Shown here in pieces: positions 44,515 to 51,566 of a stretch of DNA of 51,566 nucleotides. A program made the position numbers and the translations under genes. The stretch lies in the IMG/VR virus record IMGVR_UViG_3300020034_000025, positions 1 to 51,566 of that record. One strand, written 5' to 3'. Within the stretch, counting starts at the first letter, position 1, and each line of letters opens with the position of its first letter. The notes under the pieces were generated by a model. It saw nothing but the letters and a program-made list of their open reading frames with translations. It was not told the DNA's origin and did no database searches. The stretch comes from a virus.

Positions 44515-45234
44515 TTAGGCTGCGGCTGCTATCAGCGTTGGGCCAAGATCGGTAATGACGACATCGACGTTTGCCAGCTCTGAACCTTCAACAACGATGC
44601 GTCGAAGGGAGCCGTAGTCGTTGCCGCCTGCGCGCTTGTAGAGCGAGCGCAGTAGATCGTTAGTCGGTTTCGTCCACGCTGGGACCTCGCCATACTGGGG
44701 TGACACACCGCACCCGCAATGCGAGTGGATTGGGGACAGGTCACCTTTGTGATAGGTCCGCGTCGCTGCTGCGACACACAAGGCACAGTTCTTCCCTGAT
44801 CCCAGGGTGCGCCTGTATCCGGTGATGCGTGTGTCGCCTGCGGTGTGGACGAAACTGGCGGCACGTTGTGCGAGGGTTACGTCGGTGTTGACTTCGCGGA
44901 GCATCCGACCTGCGAAGGTCCCTTGTTCTGCGCGGTGGTTCCGCCCGTAGACGTCCTCGAGGTAGTCCCCGCGGCGTGCGCGGACACCGATCAGTGCGCC
45001 TGCGTCGAGTCCCCAGGGCTGCGTGCTGGTGCGGGTGGCTAATCCGGCTTCCATCGACAGATAGGCGTCTGTCTCACGGACCGTCGATTCCTGCGCAGCG
45101 AGGACAATCGGGACGACCTTCGCAACGAACTGGTCTGTTGCGGCCACGTCAGCGGCGACGACTCTCGCGGCGGTGCCGTTACGGATGCGCGCTAGGCGCG
45201 CCTTATAGGCACGCTGTAGCGCTGTATCAGGCAC
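44515..45234 (-). CDS. MuF-like minor head protein
   Basis: 239 aa, overlapping the portal gene by 8 bases. N-terminal helices (ALQRAYKARLARIRNG) lead to the typical domain with TRITGYRRTLGSGKNCALCVAAATRTYHKGDLSPIH and SHCGCGVSP, the Cys/His pattern of MuF/gp7-type proteins. They enter the head with portal; some carry toxic or ejected functions, none visible here. Confidence 0.85.
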   Translation of the reverse strand: MPDTALQRAYKARLARIRNGTAARVVAADVAATDQFVAKVVPIVLAAQESTVRETDAYLSMEAGLATRTSTQPWGLDAGALIGVRARRGDYLEDVYGRNHRAEQGTFAGRMLREVNTDVTLAQRAASFVHTAGDTRITGYRRTLGSGKNCALCVAAATRTYHKGDLSPIHSHCGCGVSPQYGEVPAWTKPTNDLLRSLYKRAGGNDYGSLRRIVVEGSELANVDVVITDLGPTLIAAAA

Positions 45235-46765
45235 CAGCGGGGACCGGTGCAGGCTTAGCTGCTGGTGCCTGTCCTGGGATCGGAGGTGCCGCTAGGGCAG
45301 CCTGCGTGTCCGCTACGAGAGCTGTCTGCGTGTCGAACAGTTCCATGCGCTCTATCTCCGACGGGCTGTTACCGAGCTTCTCGCGTGCCACAGGGATCGG
45401 GGTGATACCGGCCTGAACCTGTTTGATGATCGCGTCAGTTAGCTCAGCCAACGTCCGGAACTCCGGGTCACCCCAAATCGTCTCGATTGGCTGCGGGGTC
45501 TGGCCCTTCATCTTGTGCCAAAGGCGGATTGCCTCAGAAAACGAGCGCCCGTACTGCTTCTGACGCTCTAGAACCTTCGCAACCAGGCCAGCTTCGGCGC
45601 TCTTAATGGCATCACCAGACGGCGACTGACCTTGCTGCAAGAAATAGTGTCGAGGTGTGCGTGTTTGCACTGCGATGTGCTGCACATCCTCTTCAACAGC
45701 TTGGATGTAGTTATTTAGATCAGTCGCAGGGAACGCACCGAACTTTGCCTCAGGGCTAGTGTCAGCAAACAGGCGGTCAATAGCGGCCTGAAACGTCTGG
45801 ATAGCCTGACCGGTCTTCGGGTCAATAGGAATATCGATACCCGTAGCCCATTTTTGCTGATATGCGGCGGTCCAAGCGGCAAGAGAACGGTTAAACAACA
45901 TCTCGTTGATGCGCTCTTGCGTCAAATAGACGTCATCTATCTCCGATTCCCCATCGGGGATCTTGAGCGTCGACGGCTTATTAACAATCGGGATGATCGG
46001 AACGTCGCCGTAGGGGTTCTTCGCCTTCTCAACTTCAATCCACGACGCGGACCACTCGTCAACGGTCTTAGCGGGTTCCTCGCGGAGTACCTGGTTCGTG
46101 AACCGCACCTGTGAATCGTCGATGGGGAACGGTGGCTGCCACGTTTGCGGCCAAAGAGTCGACCGCAACATGCGATCTGCCTTCGACCGGAAACGGAAAC
46201 GCTCGCCGTTAAACCAGACATCGGCGCAAACGGTGCCAGTCCAGTCATCGTTAGATAGACGTAGCCCAGCTGCTCTGCGTTGACGGTTCGAATGGTCCAT
46301 TTCAACCATGGCCATACGCGGATCTTCGATCTGTACGCGTGGCTCATCTTCGCCCTGGTACTTCCACACCGAGAGATACCCGCGGCCCATGGACAACGCG
46401 TTGACTATCGCGATATTCGCATCGACATCCATGCCTTGATCTAGCCACCAGGCCCACGCGTCCTGATCTGCGTCTTCGGCGCCCCGCACACGGAACCCCT
46501 GTAGCGACAGGCGCTCCGCAGGTGCATCGACAACTACGCCCATAAAGTTTGAGCGTGACTGCACGAGCATCCGCCGGTATTCACGCGTCAGCTCGCGGGG
46601 GATGTCCGGTAGCGGGTGTTCTCCGCGGTAGTAGCGGTCCATAAGGACCATGCGCGGACGGTCGATGAGGAGCTGTCCGAGTAGACGGTGTAGCCACCAA
46701 ATCGGCGAGCCTGGTTCTAGTGCGTTTATTCCCGCGCCAACGCCGGCGAGCATGATGTCTGACAA
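45227..46765 (-). CDS. Portal protein
   Basis: About 512 aa. The start is placed at TTG 46765 because GGAGGTG lies six bases before it; ATG 46753 is the alternative, and the longer frame overlaps terminase. Typical DPBV/HK97-class portal sequence: YYRGEHPLPDIPRELTREYRR, NFMGVVVDAPAERLSLQGFR, NIAIVNALSMGRGYLSVW, NRSLAAWTAAYQQKWATG, and QQGQSPSGDAIKSAEAGLVAKV near the C-terminus. Forms the dodecameric DNA-entry ring. Confidence 0.92.
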   Translation of the reverse strand: MSDIMLAGVGAGINALEPGSPIWWLHRLLGQLLIDRPRMVLMDRYYRGEHPLPDIPRELTREYRRMLVQSRSNFMGVVVDAPAERLSLQGFRVRGAEDADQDAWAWWLDQGMDVDANIAIVNALSMGRGYLSVWKYQGEDEPRVQIEDPRMAMVEMDHSNRQRRAAGLRLSNDDWTGTVCADVWFNGERFRFRSKADRMLRSTLWPQTWQPPFPIDDSQVRFTNQVLREEPAKTVDEWSASWIEVEKAKNPYGDVPIIPIVNKPSTLKIPDGESEIDDVYLTQERINEMLFNRSLAAWTAAYQQKWATGIDIPIDPKTGQAIQTFQAAIDRLFADTSPEAKFGAFPATDLNNYIQAVEEDVQHIAVQTRTPRHYFLQQGQSPSGDAIKSAEAGLVAKVLERQKQYGRSFSEAIRLWHKMKGQTPQPIETIWGDPEFRTLAELTDAIIKQVQAGITPIPVAREKLGNSPSEIERMELFDTQTALVADTQAALAAPPIPGQAPAAKPAPVPAGA

Positions 46766-46781
46766 AATGCCCACCTCCGAG

Positions 46782-48395
46782 TTAGCGCCAGGAAACGGAC
46801 ACCTGTTTCTTGGCCATGCCATCTGCGATGCAGTCGCGGCGCGCCTCCCATGAGAGACAACCGGCCATCGCGGCATCAATCTTGTTAACCGAGTCGTTGC
46901 GTTCTTTACGGATAACCCACAGGGGTTTCCCCTGGTCGTCCGTTAGCGACAGCTCGTGACGCCACGCGTTACCGATATGAGCGGCGAACCTGGGGTCACC
47001 GTCGTGTGTGACCTCACCTGATTGCATCGCGTGCGCGTACGCCTTAAGCGCGAACGACATCGGCTTAGGACGGTTCGTCCACCACTTAACGACCCGCTTG
47101 TTACCCCACCGTCCAGCCCACCTGTCGACGGTCGTTTCCCAATATGGCGGGTCGGCGTAGAAGCGTTTGACCTGCCATTTGCGGAAAGCTTCGTTGACGA
47201 CGTCGGTTACCTCATCTTCGGGTATTTCGTCGTCTGGTGAGGTGCTGGTGTCCCAAAACCCTATGAGCTGCTGGTAACCGGACAGGAGGTCCGTAGCTAC
47301 CAGCGCTGTGGTGTCGTGAAAGCGGGAACCGTCGAAACCAAGCGTGACCTTCGCTCGCCATGGGATCTCCGTAGACGGAGCGGCGAGCGCCCGCCATGCG
47401 GTGATGTCGAACGCCTGCGCTGTCGAGGGGCGGGCCCTGTTGAGCCAGACCCGCTCGAGGTAGTTCCGGTCGGCGTCTGGTTCGTCCCACTGGGAGACAA
47501 TCGACTCGATGTCCGACCACTCCGCCGCAGGCCCTGACGCTTCGACAACAGCTGCGTATCGACCGTCGTAGGTGTTGAGGTCGTGGTTGTCGCCAGCTTG
47601 ACGGTGAAAGAAAAAGAGCTTCGGGTCTTTGACCTTGCCCAGCTCGATTGCTTTGGCGTAATCCATGGTCGCTTCTGCGACGCTGTTCTCACCAGGCGTA
47701 AACGCCGTAGTTGTCTCTAACGACCACGGGTCGGCCATGGGTCGCTTAGGGATGTTCGCGAGCATCGTCCGATGCGCCCTTTTCAACGCGTCGAGCGTGA
47801 AACGGTGGCTCTCGTCGAAGTGCTGGAACGTGGTCCTGGCGCCGTCACGAGCGTTCGGTGAACCAGCGAGCGCTAGAACCTTCCCAGCTGCCTTACCCGT
47901 GGGTCCGAGTACAAGGATGCGCTCGAGCCCAATGTCGTAGTCTTCGGCTAGCGACGACTCCGACAGGATCGTATGTAGAGCGCTGTAAGCAAGCTCTTCG
48001 GTTTGTTCCTGCGTGTACGCGACCAACGGGATATATGGGTCGTTGACCCCGCGGCCTACGGGTTGTCCATAGGCGTCGAAACCGTCACAGCGCGCGGGCG
48101 CCTCAGGGTGCGACTCGACAGCGGCAATGATCGCTGCCTTCTCCGTCTTACCCAGTCCCTTGCGCTCGCTGATCGCTACGCGTTTGAACCTGCGCTTACC
48201 TGCCCGGGGGTGGTTCGCCGGATAGCACTCATAGGCCCTGTAGAGCCAGGCGGCGAAGTCTGAGGCAACCTTGTAGGGCTGGGAGCGGAGGTCGCCTGGC
48301 CCGTAGACGAGATATGCCTCTATCCATGCGACGACCTGCGGTCCGAGCGTTGGCCATGGTTCGTCGTCGAGCGGCGGTACTACCAGGGTGGTCAC
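46782..48395 (-). CDS. Terminase large subunit
   Basis: 537 aa. The ATPase half carries AISERKGLGKTEKAAIIAAV (Walker-A-like), IPLVAYTQEQTEEL (adenine-side motif) and FQHFDESHRF (Walker B with catalytic Glu). The nuclease half has VTLGFDGSRFHDTTALVATD (first metal-binding Asp), RFYADPPYWETTVDRWAG and NKIDAAMAGCLSW. It packages DNA through the portal. The gene is divergent from the plus-strand gene at 48428. Confidence 0.93.
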   Translation of the reverse strand: MTTLVVPPLDDEPWPTLGPQVVAWIEAYLVYGPGDLRSQPYKVASDFAAWLYRAYECYPANHPRAGKRRFKRVAISERKGLGKTEKAAIIAAVESHPEAPARCDGFDAYGQPVGRGVNDPYIPLVAYTQEQTEELAYSALHTILSESSLAEDYDIGLERILVLGPTGKAAGKVLALAGSPNARDGARTTFQHFDESHRFTLDALKRAHRTMLANIPKRPMADPWSLETTTAFTPGENSVAEATMDYAKAIELGKVKDPKLFFFHRQAGDNHDLNTYDGRYAAVVEASGPAAEWSDIESIVSQWDEPDADRNYLERVWLNRARPSTAQAFDITAWRALAAPSTEIPWRAKVTLGFDGSRFHDTTALVATDLLSGYQQLIGFWDTSTSPDDEIPEDEVTDVVNEAFRKWQVKRFYADPPYWETTVDRWAGRWGNKRVVKWWTNRPKPMSFALKAYAHAMQSGEVTHDGDPRFAAHIGNAWRHELSLTDDQGKPLWVIRKERNDSVNKIDAAMAGCLSWEARRDCIADGMAKKQVSVSWR

Positions 48396-48415
48396 AGGCC
48401 CCGCCTTGAGTTAGG

Positions 48416-48421
48416 TACCGT
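48416..48421 (+). promoter_or_regulatory. Leaderless-type promoter (-10 TACCGT)
   Basis: TACCGT ends six bases before GTG 48428, with no ribosome-binding site between. It serves the plus-strand gene that separates the two terminase genes. Confidence 0.5.
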
Positions 48422-48427
48422 CACCAC

Positions 48428-48649
48428 GTGGACACGACGTGGACCTTTGAGACGACCGTTGACCCTCCGTGCGTGGAAGAGGAGGACAGCGGCACGCACC
48501 TTGTTGCCTACGGACTCGGCGACGACACCTCGCCGCTGTATGTGCACCTGCTGTCCGAAGATGGATCGGGCGCGCATGCGGAGCTGCGGTCCCTGATCGG
48601 CCGGCGCGTACGGATCACCATCGAGGTGGTAGAAGAACTAGGCGAGTAG
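48428..48649 (+). CDS. 73-aa acidic protein between terS and terL, opposite strand
   Basis: GTG start with leaderless promoter; the stop overlaps the 3' end of terS by 12 bases. It begins MDTTWTFETTVDPPCVEEED and ends with RSLIGRRVRITIEVVEELGE, a beta-rich and acidic small protein. No domain recognised. Its position interrupts the late operon between terminase genes, so it is a moron-like unit expressed independently of packaging genes. Confidence 0.65.
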   Translation: MDTTWTFETTVDPPCVEEEDSGTHLVAYGLGDDTSPLYVHLLSEDGSGAHAELRSLIGRRVRITIEVVEELGE

Positions 48650-49078
48650 ACGGCGTGGGTCGTCACCGACCGCGGCGACCCGCGACGCGGTGACAGCGCT
48701 ACGACGCCGCTGTGTGTCCTCGCTCGCCGCGTCGCCCCTGTTGATCTCCCATTGCAGGCGGCGGCGGTCAATCGGGGTCAGACCGAAGCACTGCCTTTGG
48801 AGGCGGATCTCCGCGGCGATTGGCTGCGACGGGCACTCCCAGAAGGCGTCTACGAGGACAGCGAGGAGGTACAGGCCATGGATGTCCGACTCGTCGTACT
48901 CCGGTGCCATTGGGCTGGCCCAGACGTCTCGCCACCAGGCCCTGGTTTGCTTGTGCCACGTCTGCCCTGTCGGGAGCTTCGGCGCCTGCACGTCGTGAAC
49001 GACGCTCAGGGTGCGGTGCGTGCTCGTCTTGTTCCGCCGCTGGCGGGCGGTCGGATGCTTCGGGGTGGGTGACGCCAT
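48638..49078 (-). CDS. Terminase small subunit
   Basis: 146 aa from ATG 49078, preceded by GAGGGGG. A basic N-terminus (TPKHPTARQRRNKTSTH) is followed by VQAPKLPTGQTWHKQTRAWWRDVWASP, DESDIHGLYLLAVLVDAFWEC and FGLTPIDRRRLQWEINRGD, the pattern of P27-like terS proteins in actinophages. It recognises the packaging site, usually nearby. Confidence 0.88.
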   Translation of the reverse strand: MASPTPKHPTARQRRNKTSTHRTLSVVHDVQAPKLPTGQTWHKQTRAWWRDVWASPMAPEYDESDIHGLYLLAVLVDAFWECPSQPIAAEIRLQRQCFGLTPIDRRRLQWEINRGDAASEDTQRRRSAVTASRVAAVGDDPRRLLA

Positions 49079-49250
49079 GGCGGTGACCCCCTCACGGAGA
49101 GTGACGGTGTAAAGTCGCGGGTCGATGTCGCACGAACCCAACCCAGCCAGCGGCGTAGCTCACGCGTCCGCACTCGGACGTGCCTGCGCGTTCGGACCGC
49201 GGCTACGCGACCTCCGGAAGAGCAGGGGCATTCAGCTAAAACTCTGACGT

Positions 49251-49715
49251 ATGGGAACCCACGTGAACGATGACCTTGTACTGATCTGCTCGACAGTCGC
49301 TGAGGTACCGAAACCACCGATGCTCAGCGCAGGTAGCAAATGCAGTAGCTGCCAAACCCCCATTTGGGTTTCGTGGGGTGCGCTACCGCTCAAGGCGAAA
49401 GCTGTTTGCCTCGATTGTGCCGGTACCAAGATCGCAAGTGGTGACGCAGAAACACTGTTGAAGCTGAATCCTGCGCTCGGTAACGACATCGAAGCACTCA
49501 AACGGCAAATCGTCGAATGGACCAACCGCTACAACGGCCAGAACTTGCACTCAGTCATGCAACAGCGCCGACTGACAGACGACCATCTCTACGAGGTGGC
49601 AAGGCACGCAGCGGACACAGGCGACCTCGTTTGCGCTCAAATCGTGTTGGCTACCCAGGGCCTGACGATGGCTGAACGTCACGAGGTGTGCGACATGATC
49701 GAACGGAGCAGCTAG
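49251..49715 (+). CDS. 154-aa protein with zinc-ribbon-like N-terminus
   Basis: ATG 49251 has no ribosome-binding site; TAAAAC seven or eight bases before it may be a leaderless -10. GSKCSSCQTPIWVSWG and later VCLDCAGTK give two CxxC pairs about 30 residues apart, a zinc ribbon. The C-terminal half is helical (NDIEALKRQIVEWTNRYNG). Function unknown. It is divergent from terS; the 172-bp gap between holds terS control sequences and possibly the packaging site. Confidence 0.7.
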   Translation: MGTHVNDDLVLICSTVAEVPKPPMLSAGSKCSSCQTPIWVSWGALPLKAKAVCLDCAGTKIASGDAETLLKLNPALGNDIEALKRQIVEWTNRYNGQNLHSVMQQRRLTDDHLYEVARHAADTGDLVCAQIVLATQGLTMAERHEVCDMIERSS

Positions 49716-49719
49716 GCAA

Positions 49720-50049
49720 ATGTCAGCGGAGGAAGCATTAGCGAAGCTCGATAAGCAAGTCGCAGCGATCATCGCGAGCAACCCGCCCAATCCGGACACC
49801 TACCCGCGGAGGGTTTGCGGTTACTTCCTTGACCCGCCAGCACGCGGCTCGATCAAGACGGACTGTGAGCACTGCGGCGGTTCAATGATGCTTGGTCCAC
49901 AGTCACAGCTAGCACTGCTCACCGTTCCCGGTTTGCGCAAGCTGTGTGTGCCCTGCTCTTGCGCTATTGAACTGCTGCTGACAACCGAACCACCGACGCT
50001 AGTCGTTGACCCAAAGGTGTTCGACCCGTTCAGAGGACGAGAGAGCTAG
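49720..50049 (+). CDS. 109-aa Cys-rich protein of unknown function
   Basis: Four bases after the previous stop, with GGAGC upstream, so cotranscribed. N-terminal helix (EEALAKLDKQVAAIIASN) then RRVCGYFLDPP, TDCEHCGGSMM and LCVPCSCAIELLL: two CxxC pairs. Like its neighbour it appears to be a small zinc protein; the two may form a complex. No family recognised. Confidence 0.7.
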   Translation: MSAEEALAKLDKQVAAIIASNPPNPDTYPRRVCGYFLDPPARGSIKTDCEHCGGSMMLGPQSQLALLTVPGLRKLCVPCSCAIELLLTTEPPTLVVDPKVFDPFRGRES

Positions 50050-50050
50050 G

Positions 50051-50434
50051 TCATTTGACCAGCAGCAGCACCAGCGGCATAACGAACGCTGCGATGCCAA
50101 CGACACCGAGCAACACACCCCACCCTGAGCTGATCCCAGAGGTACGACCTTCGATGCGGTCCAACCTGCCGACCACCGCGGACAGCTTTTCGTCGTTGGT
50201 CGCTAGGCGCTGGTCGACCTCGATGCGGGTCGCGAACGTGGCGGCCTGGTCGGTGAGCGCACCGCGGAACTCGTTCATGACGTTCAGGCGCTGGTTCGCT
50301 GCTGTCAGAGCGGCGTCAACGGCCTTCTCCTGCGCATCGAACCGTTGCTCGTACCTGCGGTCAGCCGCGGCTGCGAGGGCCTGTAGGTGCTCACGTAGAG
50401 CCTCTAGCGTCCACCCTGCGTCCGACGTCGTCAC
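50051..50434 (-). CDS. Coiled-coil protein with C-terminal membrane anchor
   Basis: 127 aa from GTG 50434 (GTGA overlap). Residues about 10-95 are a continuous amphipathic helix (RYEQRFDAQEKAVDAALTAANQ, DQRLATNDEKLSAVVGRLDRIEG). The end is one hydrophobic segment (WGVLLGVVGIAAFVMPLVLLL) followed by VK. Tail-anchored coiled coils of this shape occur next to lysis or packaging genes in many actinophages; holin, spanin-like or membrane-tethering roles have been proposed for them, none shown here. Confidence 0.75.
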   Translation of the reverse strand: MTTSDAGWTLEALREHLQALAAAADRRYEQRFDAQEKAVDAALTAANQRLNVMNEFRGALTDQAATFATRIEVDQRLATNDEKLSAVVGRLDRIEGRTSGISSGWGVLLGVVGIAAFVMPLVLLLVK

Positions 50435-50640
50435 TGGTCGAGGACCACGATTCGTGTCCGGCCGTTGTGGCCATGGATGTGCTCGAGGTCGGAGAGGCTG
50501 TCGTAGAACGCTGTCGAGCGGATCTCTGGCAGCCAGCGCATCGCGCAATGGCCGTCGGTGAACTCGACGCCTTCGGCGACGATGCCGGTACCGGAGATGC
50601 CGGTTTCGTCGGTGTCGCGGTGGAGTTCGAAACGTCTCAC
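50431..50640 (-). CDS. 69-aa conserved-type phage protein of unknown function
   Basis: The start is set at GTG 50640 (MRRFELHRDTDETGISGTG). It continues with VVAEGVEFTDG-like sequence, CAMRWLPEIRSTAFYDSL and IHGHNGRTRIVVLD. I recognise the pattern (G-V-E-F-x-D-G...R-W-L...S-x-x-x-Y-x-S-x-x-D-x-x-x-x-H-G-H) from many actinophages as a short protein without known function. Coupled to the coiled-coil membrane gene. Confidence 0.7.
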   Translation of the reverse strand: MRRFELHRDTDETGISGTGIVAEGVEFTDGHCAMRWLPEIRSTAFYDSLSDLEHIHGHNGRTRIVVLDQ

Positions 50641-50707
50641 GGCGACCCCGGTTGCGATAGGCGACACCCGCGCTGGCAAACCCTCGGGAGAACCAGCGCG
50701 GGTGTCA

Positions 50708-50784
50708 TGGTGGCGGCGGCGGGATTTGAACCCGCGACCTTCTGGTTATGAGCCAGACGAGCTACCAGGCTGCTCCACACCGCG
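50708..50784 (-). tRNA. tRNA-Met (CAU), initiator-like
   Basis: A complete 77-nt cloverleaf with encoded CCA. Parsed on the minus strand: acceptor CGCGGTG/CGCCGCC; D-stem GAGC/GCTC; anticodon arm TCTGG-CTCATAA-CCAGA; T-arm GCGGG-TTCAAAT-CCCGC. Position 1 against 72 is C against C, not a Watson-Crick pair, and the D-stem has A11:U24; both are marks of bacterial initiator tRNA. The usual three G:C pairs below the anticodon are reduced to two (U29:A41 replaces the first). It is the only tRNA gene seen. Confidence 0.92.
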
Positions 50785-50799
50785 GCGAAAAGGGGAGAG

Positions 50800-50982
50800 A
50801 TGAAAGTTGAACTAGCGGCCATCAACGTGCGGCTCGACAACGGCGAACTCGTCGAGGTCCAAGTACGGACCAACGACAGCGCACAAGTCGCTTACGTCGC
50901 GTTCGTAGTAGAGGACACGCCAGGCGTCGACTCTGCCGACGAGAGCACCTACGAGCTAACAGACGAAAGAGAGCACCCGTAA
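50800..50982 (+). CDS. 60-aa acidic protein of unknown function
   Basis: ATG 50800 after GGGGAGAG. It reads MKVELAAINVRLDNGELVEV, strand-rich then acidic (DTPGVDSADESTYELTDERE). No Cys. It begins a run of coupled plus-strand genes that starts just past the tRNA. Confidence 0.65.
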   Translation: MKVELAAINVRLDNGELVEVQVRTNDSAQVAYVAFVVEDTPGVDSADESTYELTDEREHP

Positions 50983-51248
50983 TGGCAAGGTGGGAAACAT
51001 TCGTAACCGGCCCCGACAGGCGATCCGAGGTCATCCACACTGGCCGCTACGACACCTGCGCAGAAGCCGCGCACCTCGCAGCGTGGAAAGCGTTCGAAGC
51101 TCTCCCCCGGAGAGAGCAGACCGTCGACAAGGTAGACGACCTAGCGGCGATCAAGGAGCGATCTGATAACGAGACTGGTACCTGGTGGTGGTCGCTTGCT
51201 GGCACCACCTATGGGGTGCGACAGCGAGGCATTGTCGCTACAGGATGA
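50982..51248 (+). CDS. 88-aa protein of unknown function
   Basis: ATG overlaps the previous stop (TAATG). MARWETFVTGPDRRSEVIHTG, then a helix (CAEAAHLAAWKAFEALPRREQ) and a WWWSLAGTTYGVRQRG end. The T-C-A-E-A-A-H-x-A-A/W pattern looks like a small domain with one helix packed on strands. Function unknown. Confidence 0.65.
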   Translation: MARWETFVTGPDRRSEVIHTGRYDTCAEAAHLAAWKAFEALPRREQTVDKVDDLAAIKERSDNETGTWWWSLAGTTYGVRQRGIVATG

Positions 51249-51309
51249 CGCAGAACACGCACCACAGGAAATCAGCGAGGCAGTAACCGAGGTGACAAAA
51301 CATGGGTGA
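51211..51309 (+). CDS. Possible 32-aa linking frame (weak)
   Basis: A frame from ATG 51211 to TGA 51309 overlaps the end of the previous gene by 38 bases and the start of the next by 8. It is acidic (MGCDSEALSLQDDAEHAPQE...). No ribosome-binding site of note. It fills the gap between two coupled genes and may be translated, or the gap may simply be an intergenic leader. Confidence 0.3.
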   Translation: MGCDSEALSLQDDAEHAPQEISEAVTEVTKHG

Positions 51310-51532
51310 AGCTCCTACATCACTAAGGGAATGGTTGCGTCAGCCAGAAGGTGTCGCAACGCGTCTCCGTAGAGCACGCATGCGAACAGACCAATGCAAC
51401 GCTCTCCCCTCAGCGATACGCACTGGGAAACGATGTCGTCGAGCATTCGCTGTAGCTTTAGCGTCATCCACCAGCCCTCTTATATGTGATAAGATGACTT
51501 ATCGGAATGCCACCGAGTCGTACAGAGCATAA
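51302..51532 (+). CDS. 76-aa basic protein, tentative
   Basis: From ATG 51302: MGEAPTSLREWLRQPEGVAT, then basic RLRRARMRTDQ. The second half (RTGKRCRRAFAVALASSTSP) looks less natural, and the 3' end covers an AT-rich inverted repeat at 51488-51503, so the true gene may be shorter or frameshifted. A small DNA-binding protein would fit the basic helices. Confidence 0.4.
   Translation: MGEAPTSLREWLRQPEGVATRLRRARMRTDQCNALPSAIRTGKRCRRAFAVALASSTSPLICDKMTYRNATESYRA
51488..51503. promoter_or_regulatory. AT-rich inverted repeat GATAAG-ATGA-CTTATC
   Basis: A perfect 6-bp inverted repeat with a 4-nt centre, inside the most AT-rich stretch of the window (TTATATGTGATAAG...). It has the look of an operator or UP-type promoter element near the right edge. 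The gene it would control lies outside. Confidence 0.45.
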
Positions 51533-51566
51533 TCTGCTGACCAAAACGCCTGGCGGCATGTCGTCT

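Noticed and set aside
50467-50803. Plus-strand frames ending in GFEPATFWL or DLNPRPSGYEPDE
   Set aside because: These are the well-known false translations of an antisense tRNA gene; the minus strand carries the tRNA.
1-51566. CRISPR array or insertion sequence
   Set aside because: No regularly spaced direct repeats with unique spacers, and no transposase with terminal repeats; the only OrfA-like protein stands alone.

Overview
The window is most of the genome of a temperate, siphovirus-type (HK97-fold head, long non-contractile tail) actinobacteriophage, or an integrated prophage of one. The case for an actinobacterial host is the high G+C content (about 60-65 % by eye), frequent GTG starts, stop/start overlaps of the ATGA/GTGA type, at least nine promoters of the leaderless kind (TANNNT 6-8 nt before a start codon with no ribosome-binding site), and a serine integrase. 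No mycolylarabinogalactan esterase (LysB) is recognisable next to the endolysin, so a host without a mycolate layer is possible. Both edges cut into coding sequence or run on without a genome end: a gene starting at 158 runs off the left edge, so the replication proteins missing here (polymerase, helicase, primase) probably lie beyond it.

Layout. (1) 1-7333, minus strand: a tightly coupled early operon led by a small Cro-like HTH protein. It carries a PD-(D/E)XK Cas4/RecB-type exonuclease, a HicA-like protein, a DNA methyltransferase and many small zinc-finger or unknown proteins. (2) 7338-10530: the lysogeny switch. A plus-strand repressor faces the minus-strand early operon across an inverted repeat, with an orphan TPR protein alongside. 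(3) 10530-21418: accessory and lysogeny genes on both strands. These include a serine integrase, a dense cluster of long inverted repeats next to it, a set of leaderless transcription units, a T4 PseT-like polynucleotide 3'-phosphatase, and a moron-like block with a lipoprotein. (4) 21481-23307: a small unknown gene, a candidate non-coding RNA, a holin-like protein and an M15-type endolysin. (5) 23308-49078, minus strand: the structural and packaging operon. Read in its direction of transcription it runs terS, terL, portal, MuF-like, scaffold, major capsid, an eight-gene sugar/glycosylation island, four head-tail connector proteins, major tail protein, frameshifted tail chaperones, tape measure and tail-tip/fibre proteins. 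(6) 49251-51566: small plus-strand genes, a coiled-coil membrane protein and an initiator-type tRNA(Met).

How it fits together. The repressor and Cro-like protein would choose between lysogeny and the early operon. The integrase operon and the leaderless accessory units are the likely prophage-expressed genes. Late transcription would run leftwards from terS through lysis. The glycosyltransferase/methyltransferase/deacetylase island sits directly downstream of the capsid gene and probably decorates virion proteins. The most unusual features are the inverted-repeat cluster at 11485-12048, a near-identical 26-bp promoter element at 14465 and 16122, the phage initiator tRNA together with a PseT-like RNA-repair phosphatase, the candidate small RNA at about 22200, and tiny plus-strand genes nested in the minus-strand late operon.
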